Shown here in pieces: positions 45,542 through 56,664 of a stretch of 64,000 bases of DNA (position 1 is its first letter; every line of letters starts with the position of its first letter). The notes below the pieces were generated by a model. That model had not been told where the DNA came from, made no database searches, and worked only from the letters and a program-made list of their open reading frames with translations. The DNA comes from Acipenser ruthenus (taxonomy: Eukaryota; Chordata; Actinopteri; Acipenseriformes; Acipenseridae): positions 13,102,589 to 13,166,588 of the forward strand of contig NC_081217.1 of assembly GCF_902713425.1 (NCBI RefSeq), read 5' to 3'. Position numbers and translations under genes: made by a program.

Positions 45542-45626
45542 ACTGTTGTGGCTGAGTGGTTAAGGCGATGGACTTAAAATCCATTTGACTTAATTGTCTG
45601 CGTGGGTTCGAATCCTACCAACAGTA
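45542..45626 (+). tRNA. tRNA-Leu(TAA)-like gene carried by the Polinton
   Basis: An 85-nt class II tRNA inside the right end of the Polinton. The acceptor stem ACTGTTG/CAACAGT is perfectly paired with discriminator A, the A box is TGGCTGAGTGGTTAAGG, the anticodon stem GATGGA...TCCATT closes the loop CTTAAAA (anticodon TAA), a GAC/GTC variable arm is present, and the B box is GGTTCGAATCC. Anticodon and discriminator fit tRNA-Leu(UAA); the D and anticodon arms also resemble tRNA-Ser. It is unlike the tRNAs of the flanking array and better paired than most of them. No T-run of four lies immediately downstream; TTTT occurs about 8 nt on. Confidence 0.8.
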
Positions 45627-45717
45627 ATTATTTTATTTCAAACTCTTTTACATTTATAAATATTTAATGTTTATAAGCACTTGTGAAATATATATATATA
45701 TACCACACCCGCTCCTA

Positions 45718-45869
45718 TATAAAATCAACGCCCCCTCATTATATATTCATAAATTCATAACTCCACGCCCCCTCATTATATATTCATAAATTCATACACA
45801 TAAGGTCAAAAAAAGGTCAAAAGGATCATAAATCAGACTTTTGACATAAGCTATAGTAATATTACTACT
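45718..45869 (-). repeat. Polinton right terminal inverted repeat
   Basis: Reverse complement of 29381-29532 with a few differences, followed by the AAGCAC target duplication at 45870-45875. Confidence 0.9.
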
Positions 45870-46202
45870 AAGCACACTAGAATATGGTAATGAAAGGACA
45901 GGAAAATAACAGGTTTATTGGCTCTGGTCTTGTATCGTCACCCTGATTACTGTCCGTAAGGAAGTGGCATTAATCAAAACGTAATTATGTAAGGTTACCA
46001 ATGCGCAAATACGTAGCATATTAAAACTTCTTCACAATCTTAAATCTTCACACATGAATTTCAAATACTTACTGATAAGTACGGCCCTTTCCCAATGTAA
46101 CACTCTGCTGTGTTTGAACACCAACGATGGCTTGGATATTTAAACCACAATACTATTGTTCCCACTTTCTTTAGTACTACCAAATGTGCACTTCCCATGT
46201 CA

Positions 46203-46275
46203 GCCCTAGTGGCCTAATGGATAAGGCACTGGCCTCCTAAGCCCTGGATTGTGGGTTCGAGTTCCATCTGGGGTA
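46203..46275 (+). tRNA. tRNA-Arg(CCT)
   Basis: A 73-nt tRNA: acceptor GCCCTAG/CTGGGGT (pairs with two G-U), A box TGGCCTAATGGATAAGG, anticodon loop CTCCTAA (CCT), B box GGTTCGAGTTC. One mismatch in the anticodon stem. It is the best-preserved tRNA-Arg of the locus and is the orthologue of the CTT-bearing genes in the direct units. Confidence 0.8.
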
Positions 46276-46717
46276 TTGTTATAAAAATGAACATAATTAT
46301 GTTATGTTTTATTGGCATGTGATATTTTGTAGATCTTGTTATCTGCTAAGTCCGCTCACGCTACACAACGTGCTTGAGTGCTGTGGCAGCAGCCATGAAG
46401 CAAGTCAGTTTTTCAGTTGAAATAAAGATCTACTTTGTTTTTTGTGTATGGGTGGTGTGAAAAGATCACTTAAATAGCTACGTATTTTGAAATAAAGATG
46501 TATTCATTATTATGAACGTTGATAGAAAGGATATTGTATTTACATTTCCCACGTGTGCTTGCCTTGTATAAATCGATGGAGTTTCAACAAAGGCATTTGA
46601 CTTTGGTTCATTAGTTAGCCTATACTGCCTTCTACAGCATCACCGCGGGTGTTGTTTACTTCTTTTGACAATAATATGGATAATTTCACCGACAAATGTA
46701 AGAACATGTAAGAACAT

Positions 46718-46799
46718 GTAGTCGTGGCCGAGTGGTTAAGACGACGGACTTGAAATCCATTGGTGTTTCCCCGCGCAGGTTCGAATACTGCCGACTACG
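46718..46799 (+). tRNA. tRNA-Ser(TGA)
   Basis: An 82-nt class II tRNA with perfectly paired acceptor GTAGTCG/CGACTAC, anticodon loop CTTGAAA (TGA) and B box GGTTCGAATAC. It sits where the direct units have tRNA-Ser(AGA). One anticodon-stem mismatch is present. A run of T lies about 10 nt downstream. Confidence 0.8.
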
Positions 46800-46835
46800 T
46801 AAGCTTTCTTTTTAATTGTATGTGTTCATTGCTAA

Positions 46836-48669
46836 TGTTGAGCACTAGAAAATGCTAGGAATAAAAATATGAATGTTGAGCATTAGTTTGTAAGGAGCAC
46901 TGTACCTTTAAGACGTAGATGGTTTTGAACGTAGAGAGGTTGAAGGTCAAAGCGTGAAAAACAAACAAAAAAAAGAAGTGTGCGCATGTGATAACAGTGA
47001 ACGGCTACATATGGGAAAAAATAAGAAAATACAACTAAAAATGCCAGATCTGTGAGCAGAAAAAAACTGAGTTGTATGTACAAAAGAAATTGTGAGGAAA
47101 GGATAGCGTCGCCTTTAAGAAATGGCAGCGCTAAGGAAGAAACTACACAACCCAGAAATCCGAGTACCAATTAATTGGGTGGGGTTTCTGGGTTTAAAAA
47201 GGAGCAGGGCAGAGCCATAGGGGAGAGAAGTGTGGGGAACACGGCCCCGTTGTCCTGCAAGGAAGTAGCGTGCAAAAACCAGTGTGTTGGAAAAACAATC
47301 AAAAAGAAAGAGATCGCAAGGTAAAGCTATCCTTTGTGTTAAAATATAGTCAGCGTTTAGTTTTTACAAAGTTGTTGAGGTAGGCTTTTTTATTTTCTGT
47401 TGTCGGGGTGCGACTTGAAGATATTGTACTCCTTAGCAATTTAAAAGAGACCCGCGGTATTCTGTGCTGTGCGGTTGTGCGCCGCCACAACCGTAGTGTG
47501 TTGTGCTATATGCTTTATAACCCGGAGAGGTATTGGTTATTTACGTGTTGCAGAGACAGTAAATAATAACCAGAAAGAACAGACTTGTGAGACTGGAAGT
47601 GCAAGACATTGTTTATTCATAACACAGACACAAGATACTTTGCATATGATTAATACAGGGAAAATGGACACTGGCTTTTAGAAGGAATACAATTTGCTTC
47701 TGTGGACGACCGGGAGTTGGCTGCAGGAGTTCTTTCTCCACAGCCCGGATATAACTTGTTTTTATCTTTGTTCACTTCTTTGGACGTCTGAGGTTACCTC
47801 TATTGTGTTCCTGGAAGTCTTCTTTAAAAACGGATCCATTCTTGTACTTACCTGTGTTCCAGAACTACTCCAGCAGAGGGAGCCTGTCTTGTACTTACCT
47901 GTGTTCCAGGACTACTGCAGCATAGGGAGCCTGTCTTGTACTTACCTGTGTTCCAGAACTACTCCAGCAGAGGGAGCTTGTCTTGTACTTACCTGTGTTC
48001 CAGAACTACTCCAGCAGAGGGAGCTTGTCTTGTACTTACCTGTGTTCCAGAACTACTCCAGCAGAGGGAGCCGGTCTAATACTTACCTGTGTTGCAGGAC
48101 TACTCCAGCAGAGGGAGCCTGTCTTGTTCTTACCTGAGTTACAGGACTACTCCAGCAGAGGGAGTCTGTTGGATAGTTACCTGTGTGGCGGATCTACTCC
48201 AGTAGTGGGAGCCGGTCTTATACTTACCTGGGTTACCGGAATACTCCAGCAGAGGGAGCTCAACCTACTTTTATCGGTGACCCAGGACAGCTCTAGGAAA
48301 GAGAGCTGACCCTGTTCTTACCCACGGACTGACTCACTTCAGTAAGAGTATCCTTGGACTTCTTTTCTATCTCCACATCCTGGTGTAGCTAGAGAGGGTT
48401 GAAGAAGTGAGTTAGTCAGTGGCCCATACAGGGCGAGAACTGTCACAGAAAATGCTTATTTGATGTAAATATTGTAAATAAAAGATACTTGCCTGCAAAC
48501 GTATTGAGTCTGTGCCAGTTGGTGGAACGGGAAAGCAGTGGTTCAGCAGCACGTATCTACTGGATCTTTTACGGAAGTGATACACCTTGCTTTGTTAAAA
48601 ACTGCTTATTAAAGTTGCAAAAAGAAGAAGAAAGCGGACTGCTGCGTGTTTCTTTTTAAGGGTGCAACA
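46836..48669 (+). repeat. 5' LTR of the Gypsy-type element
   Basis: A 1.83-kb LTR starting TGTTGAGCACTAG and ending AAGGGTGCAACA. It contains a 47-bp minisatellite (47841-48260). The 3' LTR shares both ends but is only about 0.36 kb long. Confidence 0.85.
47841..48260 (+). repeat. 47-bp minisatellite within the 5' LTR
   Basis: About nine copies of a 47-bp unit built around CTTACCTGTGTTCCAG and CTCCAGCAGAGGGAGC. Copies vary by a few bases. Because 47 is not a multiple of three, the open frames that cross it are repeat artefacts rather than genes. Confidence 0.85.
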
Positions 48670-48876
48670 GAAAAATTTGTGTTTCCACCCAGTTCTAAAA
48701 AAACAAAACAAAACGCGTTTTAAAACCAGCCTGATATACTATCAAAGGAGGAGACCACGAGAAGAGACGCCGTTACAGAAAAGAATCCATAAGGCTGTCC
48801 TAAAGCAGAGACTGTAGTAAGTGCGATTTGTTTTGCATTTTTCAGTCCTTTCGGCGTATTATAAAGCAAAGCAATA

Positions 48877-49890
48877 ATGTCTGATGAACGGGATGCTCTC
48901 CTTACGGAGATAGAAGGAAAGCTATTGCCTTTAGGATTGGACGAGTTAAGAGAGATATGCAAATTGTTAAATATCACAGTAAAAGAAGATGAGGGTGCAC
49001 CAGCAAAAACTCTGCGTTTTCTGAGAAAATTGATTATTGCATATTTGGAAGGGGACGATGTAATAAACCTAGAAGATGAGGGAATGTCAGTGCTTCTTGA
49101 ACTTAACGATCAGCTTGATTGTCTGAGAAGGGAAAGTGGTGCTAATACAGAAACTTCTCCACCGCAGGCAGTAAACAATGTAGAGCCAGTGAATGTAGTA
49201 AACGATTCTACCGCATTGCAGCAACAAGCGCGACCTCTGCTGACAAAAAGTAGTATTGCAACTAAGTGTTGTTCCTATGGATGCAGTGCCTGTTAATGCT
49301 AAAGGACATGCAAATATTCATCATTATACAGAAAATATTTGAGAATTGTAGGGCAAATTGGAGAACCCAGCCAGAAAGACAAGTTGAGCTACAGTAGCTT
49401 AGAAAGACAGATTGAAAAAGCTCTGAAAAAAGGCTATGATGAAATGGAAGTTGTAGAAGCCGTCATCCAAGCAATTGTTCCAGAGTTAAAGTTAAGGAGC
49501 TACTTAGAAAGCAGAACTGATTTGAGGTTATCCATTTTGAGGCAAATCTTGCGAACTCACTACATAGAGAAGGATGCAACAGAACTGTATCATTCACTGA
49601 CCTGCGCTGTTCAACAGCCGAAAGAGACACCAAATCAATTTCTTGTGCGTGTTATGGATTTGAGACAAAAAGTGCTTTTTGCTTCAGAAAGAGCCAAATG
49701 TGGACTGAGGTACAATTTTGAGCTTGTTCAAAACCAGTTCCTGCAAACAGTGATGACAGGCTTGCATGATGACAACTCAGATCTCAAACCATACTTGCAA
49801 GACTCAAACGTAGATGATGAGACCCTACTGGAGAAAATGAATATGGCGTACAGCATGGAGAAAGAGAAAACAGAAACTGACAGCAACTAA
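48877..49890 (+). pseudogene. gag: Gypsy-type gag
   Basis: Capsid precursor region of the LTR element, beginning at MSDERDALLTEIEGKLLPLG. The second half has the capsid-like helices typical of Gypsy gag: LRLSILRQILRTHY, ELYHSLTCAVQQPKETPNQF, LVRVMDLRQKVLFA, QNQFLQTVMTGLHD. A Cys-rich nucleic-acid-binding segment (CFRCEQ, CEHCYKCGSSDHWAVGC) follows just downstream, at the start of the pol frame. Fossil copy. Confidence 0.8.
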
Positions 49891-49897
49891 GCCAAGA

Positions 49898-52800
49898 ATG
49901 GTGAGAGTCAATGCAGTGGATGATGACTGTGGAAGAGGGCAGGAAAGCCCCAACAGAGATAAATATTGTAAAGCACCACGAGAAAACACTTGGATGAACA
50001 AACTTGATTCTGGAATCAAAGAAATCTGTGAAGCACTACACAACCTGACTAATCAAGTTGCATCTCTGGCCCAGATTTCAAGAAAACAAGCTGTAAATGA
50101 CACGGGCCAGCCATTGCAGAACCAGAGAGGGACGGTCCGACCAGCTGGAGGAAGGCGATGCTTTCGATGTGAACAAGTAAATCTTGAAGGCAGGTGTGAG
50201 CACTGTTACAAGTGTGGCAGCAGTGACCACTGGGCTGTAGGCTGCCGAAGTAAGAGGGAAGCAGTGACGACAGTGCAACAAGTTACTAGTGCTGAAGTGA
50301 CAGTTGAAACAGATGAAGGTCTGTACTGTACCAATAGCTCTCTTTCAAGGAAGCAGAAGAAGACAGCAAAGCTGGTGAGGCAAATATGTTTAGTACAATG
50401 CTCATTAAGAGGAAATACTACATTGGTGTTGTGGGACACTGGATCACAGGTATCAATAGTGGGGCTTGATTGGAAAAACAAATACTTACCAGAAACTGAA
50501 ATGAGACCTGTTGATGAGTTACTGGAAGGAGAAACCAAGCTAAAACTGACAGCTGCCAATGGTACAACCGTTCCATATGAAGGCTGGATAGAAGTTGACT
50601 TCAGTCTACCCACCAGCAGCAGCAGGAATAATGATAGACTCCTAGTTCCATTCCTCGTAAGTACCAGCTCACTGGAAAGGCAAATTCTGGGATTCAATGT
50701 AATTGAACAATTGGTGCTGAGCGGTCTATCAACAGACAAAGGAGCATCACTCACGCAGTGTGTGCAAACCTTGAGCTCAGCTTTAGAAGTGGGGACTAAG
50801 AAAGCCAGAACTCTTCTCAGTTTGCTGAAGAAACAAGAGGGCACATCTAATTCCTTACTAGTGAGACTGGGCCGACAAGACATTGTTATTCCTGAACGTA
50901 AAATTGTAGATGTGAAATGTGGGAGATTGAACAAGGCCTTCCAATTGAACAATCAAATGGTGCTTGAACCCTATGAAGAAACTCCCTGGCCTCAAGGGTT
51001 ACAAGTCAAAGAACAACTTATCCAACTCTCAACAGAAAACCACTTGTGTGTGGTAGTGACCATAGAAAATACAACGGATAAGGACATCACTCTCCAAAAT
51101 AGGATTGTGTTAGGTCAAAATAGGATAGTGTTAGGTCGATTACACGCTATTGCTGTAGCCTATCCAGTAGAAGTCACCCCACCTGTTCAAAAACAAATGC
51201 CACCCCAGTCAAAGCCAATCGCATTCACTCAAGCTGAAGAGGAGCACTGCAGTGAAGAGCCAAAAGAGCTGTGGGACCCGCCAGTAGACCTCAGTCATCT
51301 TTCAGCAGCACAACAGCAGATTGTCAGAGAAATGTTGAGTAAAGAGTGCAAGGCCTTTGCTAAAGATGATTGGGACACTGGATGCATTCTGGACATGAAC
51401 ATGGAGATTACCCTTAACCCTTTGCGGTCCATTGTCAGACTGGGTCCGACATCATTATAGCAACGCAATAAACAGGTGTTTAGTCGTTTTTTCTCCGGAA
51501 AAAGCCGAGAAAACCATTCAATTGCCGAGTGGGAGCGATAGGAGCCAAGACAAGTCGAAAAAAAAAAAAAAAGGCGTCTCTCATGAATAGCCATACATGG
51601 TATCAGGTATCAGATAACGGGGGAGGTCGTAAGTAAACAAGTTGGCTGACTGAATCAGCGCACAGAAAACACAGACATTTGCAGAGCTTTTTTGAGATGT
51701 TATAGTAATAAAATAATGACTTGGATCGCATTATTGAAGAGTTTGGTGATAAAACGAGTGATCCGGAGATGATTGATCGGTATGTACAACTATTATTATT
51801 ATTATTTATTTCTTACATAGGTGAACGCTATAGCAAACGAAAGGGTGGGGCGGGGCTGGAGATGCCTAGTGAGTGCTTTGTTGATATGCAGGGCCATTTA
51901 AACCTGTTTGACTATGAAAAAAAATACTTTTACCTTTGCAGTCCATTTATTAATCGCGCGTCAGGCACGCCAGGTCTAATTAATTTTCACACGCGCAGTT
52001 AATTTTATACGCGCTGTTTAAAAGTATTTTTTTTCACAGTCAAACGGGTTTAAATGGCCCTGCATATCAACAAAGCACTCACTAAGCATCTCCAGCCCCG
52101 CCCCACCCTTTCGTTTGCTATAGCGATCAACTATGAAAGAAATAAATAATAATAATAATAATAGTCGTACATACCGATCGATCATCTCCGGATCACTCGT
52201 TTTATCACCAAACTCCTCAATAATGCGATCCAAGTCATTATTTTATTACTATAACATCTGAAAAAAGCTCTGCAAATGTCCATGATAGTCTCAGTGCGCT
52301 GACGCACTCAGCCAGCTTGTTTACTATGAACGCCCTGTTATCTGATACCTGATACAATGTATGACTATTCATGAGATACGCCTTTTTTTTTTTTTTTTCG
52401 ATTTGTCTCGGCTCCTGTCGCTCCCACTCGGCAATTGAATGGTTTTCTCGGCTTTTTCCGGAGAAAAAACGACTAAACACCCGTTTATTGCGTTGCTATA
52501 ATGATGTCGGACCTAGTCCGACAAAGGACCTGTGAGGAATAATTGCAATGTCGGACCCAGTCCGACAATGGACCGCAAAGGGTTAAACAGCGCTTATAAA
52601 ATTAACTGCACGTGTGAAAATTAATTAGACCTGGTTTGCCTGACGCGTAATTAATAAATGGACCACAAAGGGTTAAAGACAACATCCCTGTAAAAAAAAC
52701 ATACAACGCCATTCCGAGACCTCAGTACCAGGAAGTTAAGAATTACATCCAGGACCTGTTCAATCGAGGGTGGATTCAGAAGTCATGCTCCTCCTGTGTG

Positions 52801-55389
52801 AGAAAGAAGGATGGTGGACTTCATCTATGCTTAGACTACAGGCAGCTCAACCAGAAAACACTTCCTGATCATCATCCAATTCCTAGAATCCAAAAAATTA
52901 TTGAAAACTTGGGTGGAAATTCCTGGTTTAATGTGCTTGATCAGGGCAAAGCATATCACCAGGGGTTCATCAAAGAGGAAAGCAGAGTGTGTACAGCCTT
53001 CATTACACCATGAGGTCTGTATGAATGGGTCCGCATTCCATTTGGACTGACCAATGCACCGGTGGCTTTTCAACGTTACATGGAAGAATGCCTTGGAGAC
53101 CTGAGAGACAATGTGTGTGTTCCATATTTAGATGACATCCTAGTTTTCAGCAGTGATTTTGAAAGCAATGTTTGTAAAGTTCTAAGGAGACAACAGCAAT
53201 GTGGAATAAAATTAAGACCTACAAAATGTGACTTCTTCAGAAGAGAGGTTTGCTACGTGGGACGTGTCGTTTCTGAACATGGATACAGCATGAACCCAAA
53301 AGACATTGCCGCAGTCCAAGCACTGAAAACTGAAAAGCCTGCAACAGTAAGAGAAGTAAGAAAACTGATTGGCTTCCTGAGCTATTATAGAGGGTACATA
53401 CCAGATTTCTCCAGACTTGCCAAGCCGATCTATGAACTTCTTTCAATTCCCAGAGGGGGAGGGGTAAGGAGGAAGAACTCAAAAGGGAGAACAGAGGGCA
53501 AGCGGTCATTCCAGCCACCACCATCCCAACCAGTAGAATGGACTGAGAGGCATCAAGACATACTAGAGAGGTTAGTGGAAGCCCTGACAAGTCCACCAGA
53601 GATGTCATACCCTGATTGTGAAAAAACGTTTTTGTTGCATGTTGATGCTTCAGAAGAAGGTCTGGGAGCAATCCTGTATCAGAGGCAGGAGGGTGTACTG
53701 AGAGTTATTGCCTATGGATCCCGAACTTTGACTCCTGCAGAAAAAAATTATAGACTTCACTCAGGAAAGCTGGAATTCCTAGCTTTAAAATGGGCCATCA
53801 CAGAGTGTTTCCGTGACTATCTCTTCTATGCTCCTCACTTTACAGTATATAGTGACAACAATCCGTTGACCTATATAATGAAGACAGCCAAGCTAAACGC
53901 TACAGGCCATCGCTGGGTGGCAGAACTTGCAGATTATCGATTTACTTTGAAGTGCTGTCTGGGATCTGCCAATAGAGATGCTGACTTCTTATCAAGGAGG
54001 CCCACAAAGATCGAAGACCTGATGACTGAATGTACACTGGAGTGCCAGCCTGATACTCTAGCTGCAATGGAAGAAGCACTTGATGCTCAGGAAAGAGGTG
54101 ATGTTGACTGGATCTCCGCTGTGTCGTGTGATGTGGCCACTTTGGCAGAAACTGTATGGGAATGTGAGACTACAGCCCAACTACAGACGACTGAGGACAT
54201 CAGAGATGCGCAGAAAGAGGACCCAGTTATCAGTAGAGTGATAGCTCTAAAGCTGCAGAACAATGTCCTGAAAAATAAAGAAAGGCAAAAAGAACCTGCG
54301 ACAGTAAGACATCTACTGAGAGAGTGGCCTCGCTTACAAGTGGACAAGATTGGAATACTTTGCCGCAAAACAGTAACAAAACTTCAAATGGTCATGCCAG
54401 AGAAGTATAAGATGGTAGTCTTCAAGCAACTTCATGAGGAGATGGGGCACTTGGGAGCTGACAGGATGCTTGCTTTAGCCAGAGATCATTACTATTGGCC
54501 GAAAATGAGAGAAGAAATCGAGCACTACATAACTAAATTGTGTAGATGTCTAAAACAAAAGAAACCAAATCGAACAACAAGAACTCCGCTACAAAGTATT
54601 GTAACCACTGCACCGTTCGAGATGATCTCCATTGATTACCTGCACTTAGAAAGAAGCAAAGGTGGATATGAATATATTCTAGTCATTGTAGATCATTTTA
54701 CAAAGTTTGCTCAGGCCTATGCAACATCAAACAAGTCTGGAAAGACTGCAGCACAGAAAATATTCAATGATTTCATCCTGAGATTTGGATTCCCATCGAA
54801 GATCCATCATGACCAGGGAAGGGAGTTTGAAAATGAGCTCTTCAGGAAACTGCAAGAATACAGTGGGATACTTAACTCAAGGACAAGTCCCTATCATCCT
54901 CAAACGATCCCTGCAGAACGTTTTAACCGGACATTACTGAGCATGTTGCGGACACTGGAAGAAGTCCAGAAGTCGAACTGGAAGGATTACCTCAATAAAG
55001 TGGTCCATGCCTATAATTCTACTGTCCACGAGGCAACTGGATTTTCCCCGTTCTTTCTGCTCTTTGGCCGAGAACCAAAGCTACCAATTGACCTGATTTT
55101 TCTGAGAGAACAAGAAATGGAAAAGCAGTCCCATGAAAGTTATGCAGAAAAGTGGAAAACAGCTATGCAGGAAGCCTATGAGATTGCGTCTAAAAACTTT
55201 AAAAAATCTGCAGCACGTGGAAACAAGTATTACAATCAGCGAGCTTGGAGTTCAGTTCTGAAACCAGGAGATCACGTGCTGGTAAGAAATTTGTCCGAGA
55301 GAGGAGGACCTGGAAAGTTACGTGCACACTGGGAAGATAAGATACATGCAGTGAAAAAAAAGAAGAGGGACAGACAGCCCAGTGTATGA
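49898..55389 (+). pseudogene. pol: Gypsy-type pol (protease, RT, RNase H, integrase), interrupted by a DNA transposon
   Basis: Order of domains: zinc knuckle (CYKCGSSDHWAVGC), aspartic protease (LVLWDTGSQVSIVGLD), reverse transcriptase ([35 protein letters not shown] with the catalytic YLDD), RNase H ([27 protein letters not shown]), integrase zinc finger ([14 protein letters not shown], then CRCLKQKK), integrase core ([41 protein letters not shown]). The order protease-RT-RH-IN is that of Gypsy/Ty3. A 1.25-kb TTAA-target element (51418-52672) is inserted at the start of the RT region. Fossil with a few breaks in addition. Confidence 0.88.
51418..52672. mobile_element. TTAA-target foldback element (piggyBac-like MITE), compound
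   Basis: Insert with ends CCCTTTGCGGTCC and GGACCACAAAGGG, flanked by TTAA (51414-51417 and 52673-52676). Two long arms, 51418-51931 and 52020-52582, are reverse complements of each other. The second arm ends in GGACCGCAAAGGG followed by its own TTAA (52583-52586). The 89-bp piece between the arms (51932-52020) is in turn the reverse complement of the outermost 90 bp (52583-52672), so the order is A-B-A'-B'. TTAA targets and CCCTTTG-type ends suggest a piggyBac-like non-autonomous element. There is no transposase; mirror-image open frames in both arms are a product of the palindrome. Confidence 0.75.
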
Positions 55390-56025
55390 GGTTGAGCCAT
55401 TAGAAGGAAGTGGGCGAATAAGAGTTCTGCACAGAAACTTGCTAATGCCCTGTCCATATCTTGTAGATGGTCAAATCAGTACTAACGCACAGCCAAAACA
55501 AAAACCCCACAGTCAAAAGATAAAAACACCCTGGCGCAGAGACCACACTGTTTCAGTGAATCAGGAAAATTCTGAAAGCTCTGATGAAGAACCATATGGT
55601 TTCTTTATAACAGCACCTAGAACTGTTACAAGAGAAGAAACAAACTTGAATCCAGAAGCAGAGGAATTTGAGCCTGGAATAGAGGAAAGTACTTCTTACC
55701 CAACTAGACCACAGATGGAGGAAAAACCTGAAAATGCCCAGCCTGAGGATGAGGAACAGGATATAAGCAATCACCATCTGTCAGGAGAATCCGACGGTAA
55801 GAGGAAGAGGAAGAAGTTGACCCCAGATGCAACAGACAATCCGTGCGAGTGAGACAGCCACGAAAGCTGTATACTTATGATAGTTTAGGGGAACCTACCT
55901 ATCGACCTGCTGACCAGAGAGTACATAGTGTGATGGAGGGACATGCAATGCTTAGATGGAAACCTGTACCGACTGTCTGGGCTCCACCGAGATGCCACCG
56001 AAGTCTGGTCACTTCTGCATGGTAG
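55382..56025 (+). pseudogene. 3' coding remnant of the Gypsy-type element
   Basis: Continuation after the integrase: a short integrase-tail-like stretch ([20 protein letters not shown]) followed by an acidic, Glu- and Pro-rich segment (NSESSDEEPYGFFITAPR, EEFEPGIEESTSYPTRPQME) and a basic patch (GKRKRKKLTP). The last part reads RQPRKLYTYDSLGEPTY, a common C-terminal ending of Gypsy pol proteins in fish. Fossil. Confidence 0.6.
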
Positions 56026-56653
56026 GCCAAGGATGCTGAACGAAGGACTGAGAGACTGTTAAATGTTTCATGTTCTTGTAAAAAAAAAAAAGTTAGTTAA
56101 ATAACGAAAGTTATGTATGGACCATTAAGGTATTTTAAAGAGTACATGTTTATTTACAATGCCTGACTGACAGTTAGTGTAGTTTTGAAGTAAATGTCTA
56201 TTTACAGTCCCTAGTAACTACTGGGTTAGACTACCAGAGTATAACTGAACACAAAGGTGACACCTGTTCTTTAGTGAGTTGAAGATACAGAGTACCAGTA
56301 CAGTTAACGGAATTTTGATTGGTACTGTACAAGTATTTGTTATCTAAGTGAAAAGTGGCATGTACGTGTTTAAAGCACAGAAAAAAGGTGAGTAAAGTGG
56401 TAGATGCCATGCCTGTCCCATCGTTTTGTTGGGTGGCCAACCAACATAACTGTAGGCTAATTTAAACTCCTGAAAAACAAGAAAAATAGGACCATTTTTA
56501 TTGTTTCTTGTATTTATGCCTGAAGTATTGAGATGAAAGGTGTAAAATGTAATCTTTGTAAAAGAAAACTTGCCACACCCCACTTTAAGGTTAAATTGTT
56601 TATTATTGTTAATTTAAAAAAAAAAATGTTTTGACAACATTTTTATTTTCTTA
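56026..56653. other. Non-coding region before the 3' LTR
   Basis: About 0.6 kb of AT-rich sequence between pol and the polypurine tract, part of the LTR element. No gene or envelope-like frame is seen. Confidence 0.6.
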
Positions 56654-56664
56654 GTAGGGGAGGG
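56654..56664 (+). promoter_or_regulatory. Polypurine tract
   Basis: GTAGGGGAGGG lies immediately before the TG of the 3' LTR, the position where plus-strand synthesis is primed in LTR elements. Confidence 0.7.

Larger units (their letters stand above)
29381..45869. mobile_element. Polinton/Maverick element, fossil
   Basis: A 16.5-kb element with inverted repeats at its ends (AGTAGTAATATTACT...) and a 6-bp target duplication (AAACAC at 29375-29380, AAGCAC at 45870-45875; one base has since changed). The empty site is visible in the direct tRNA units. It contains the diagnostic set: protein-primed DNA polymerase B, FtsK/HerA-type packaging ATPase, adenain-type protease, double jelly-roll major capsid, minor capsid and rve integrase. 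Replication and packaging genes lie on the plus strand on the left, capsid and integrase genes on the minus strand on the right. It is near complete in gene content but broken, with one LINE insertion and roughly half a dozen or more other breaks. The ends differ by only a few percent, so its age is modest. Confidence 0.93.
45870..46835 (-). repeat. Inverted tRNA-array unit, continuation after the Polinton
   Basis: Picks up exactly where 29380 stops and continues as the next inverted unit: tRNA-Arg and tRNA-Ser genes in plus orientation, with the sequence of the SINE position empty. It ends at the Gypsy-type insertion at 46836. Confidence 0.85.

Noticed and set aside
47841-48260. CRISPR-like repeat array
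   Set aside because: The repeats are head-to-tail without spacers and lie in a vertebrate LTR.
47694-48309. Long open frames with a repeated peptide around LPVFQNYSSRGS
   Set aside because: They are read through a 47-bp minisatellite in an LTR; the unit length is not a multiple of three, so the frames shift from copy to copy.
51721-52233. The same peptide (starting MDRIIEEFGDKTSDPEMIDR) encoded on both strands
   Set aside because: A consequence of the palindromic arms of the TTAA-target element; too short for a transposase and no catalytic motif.
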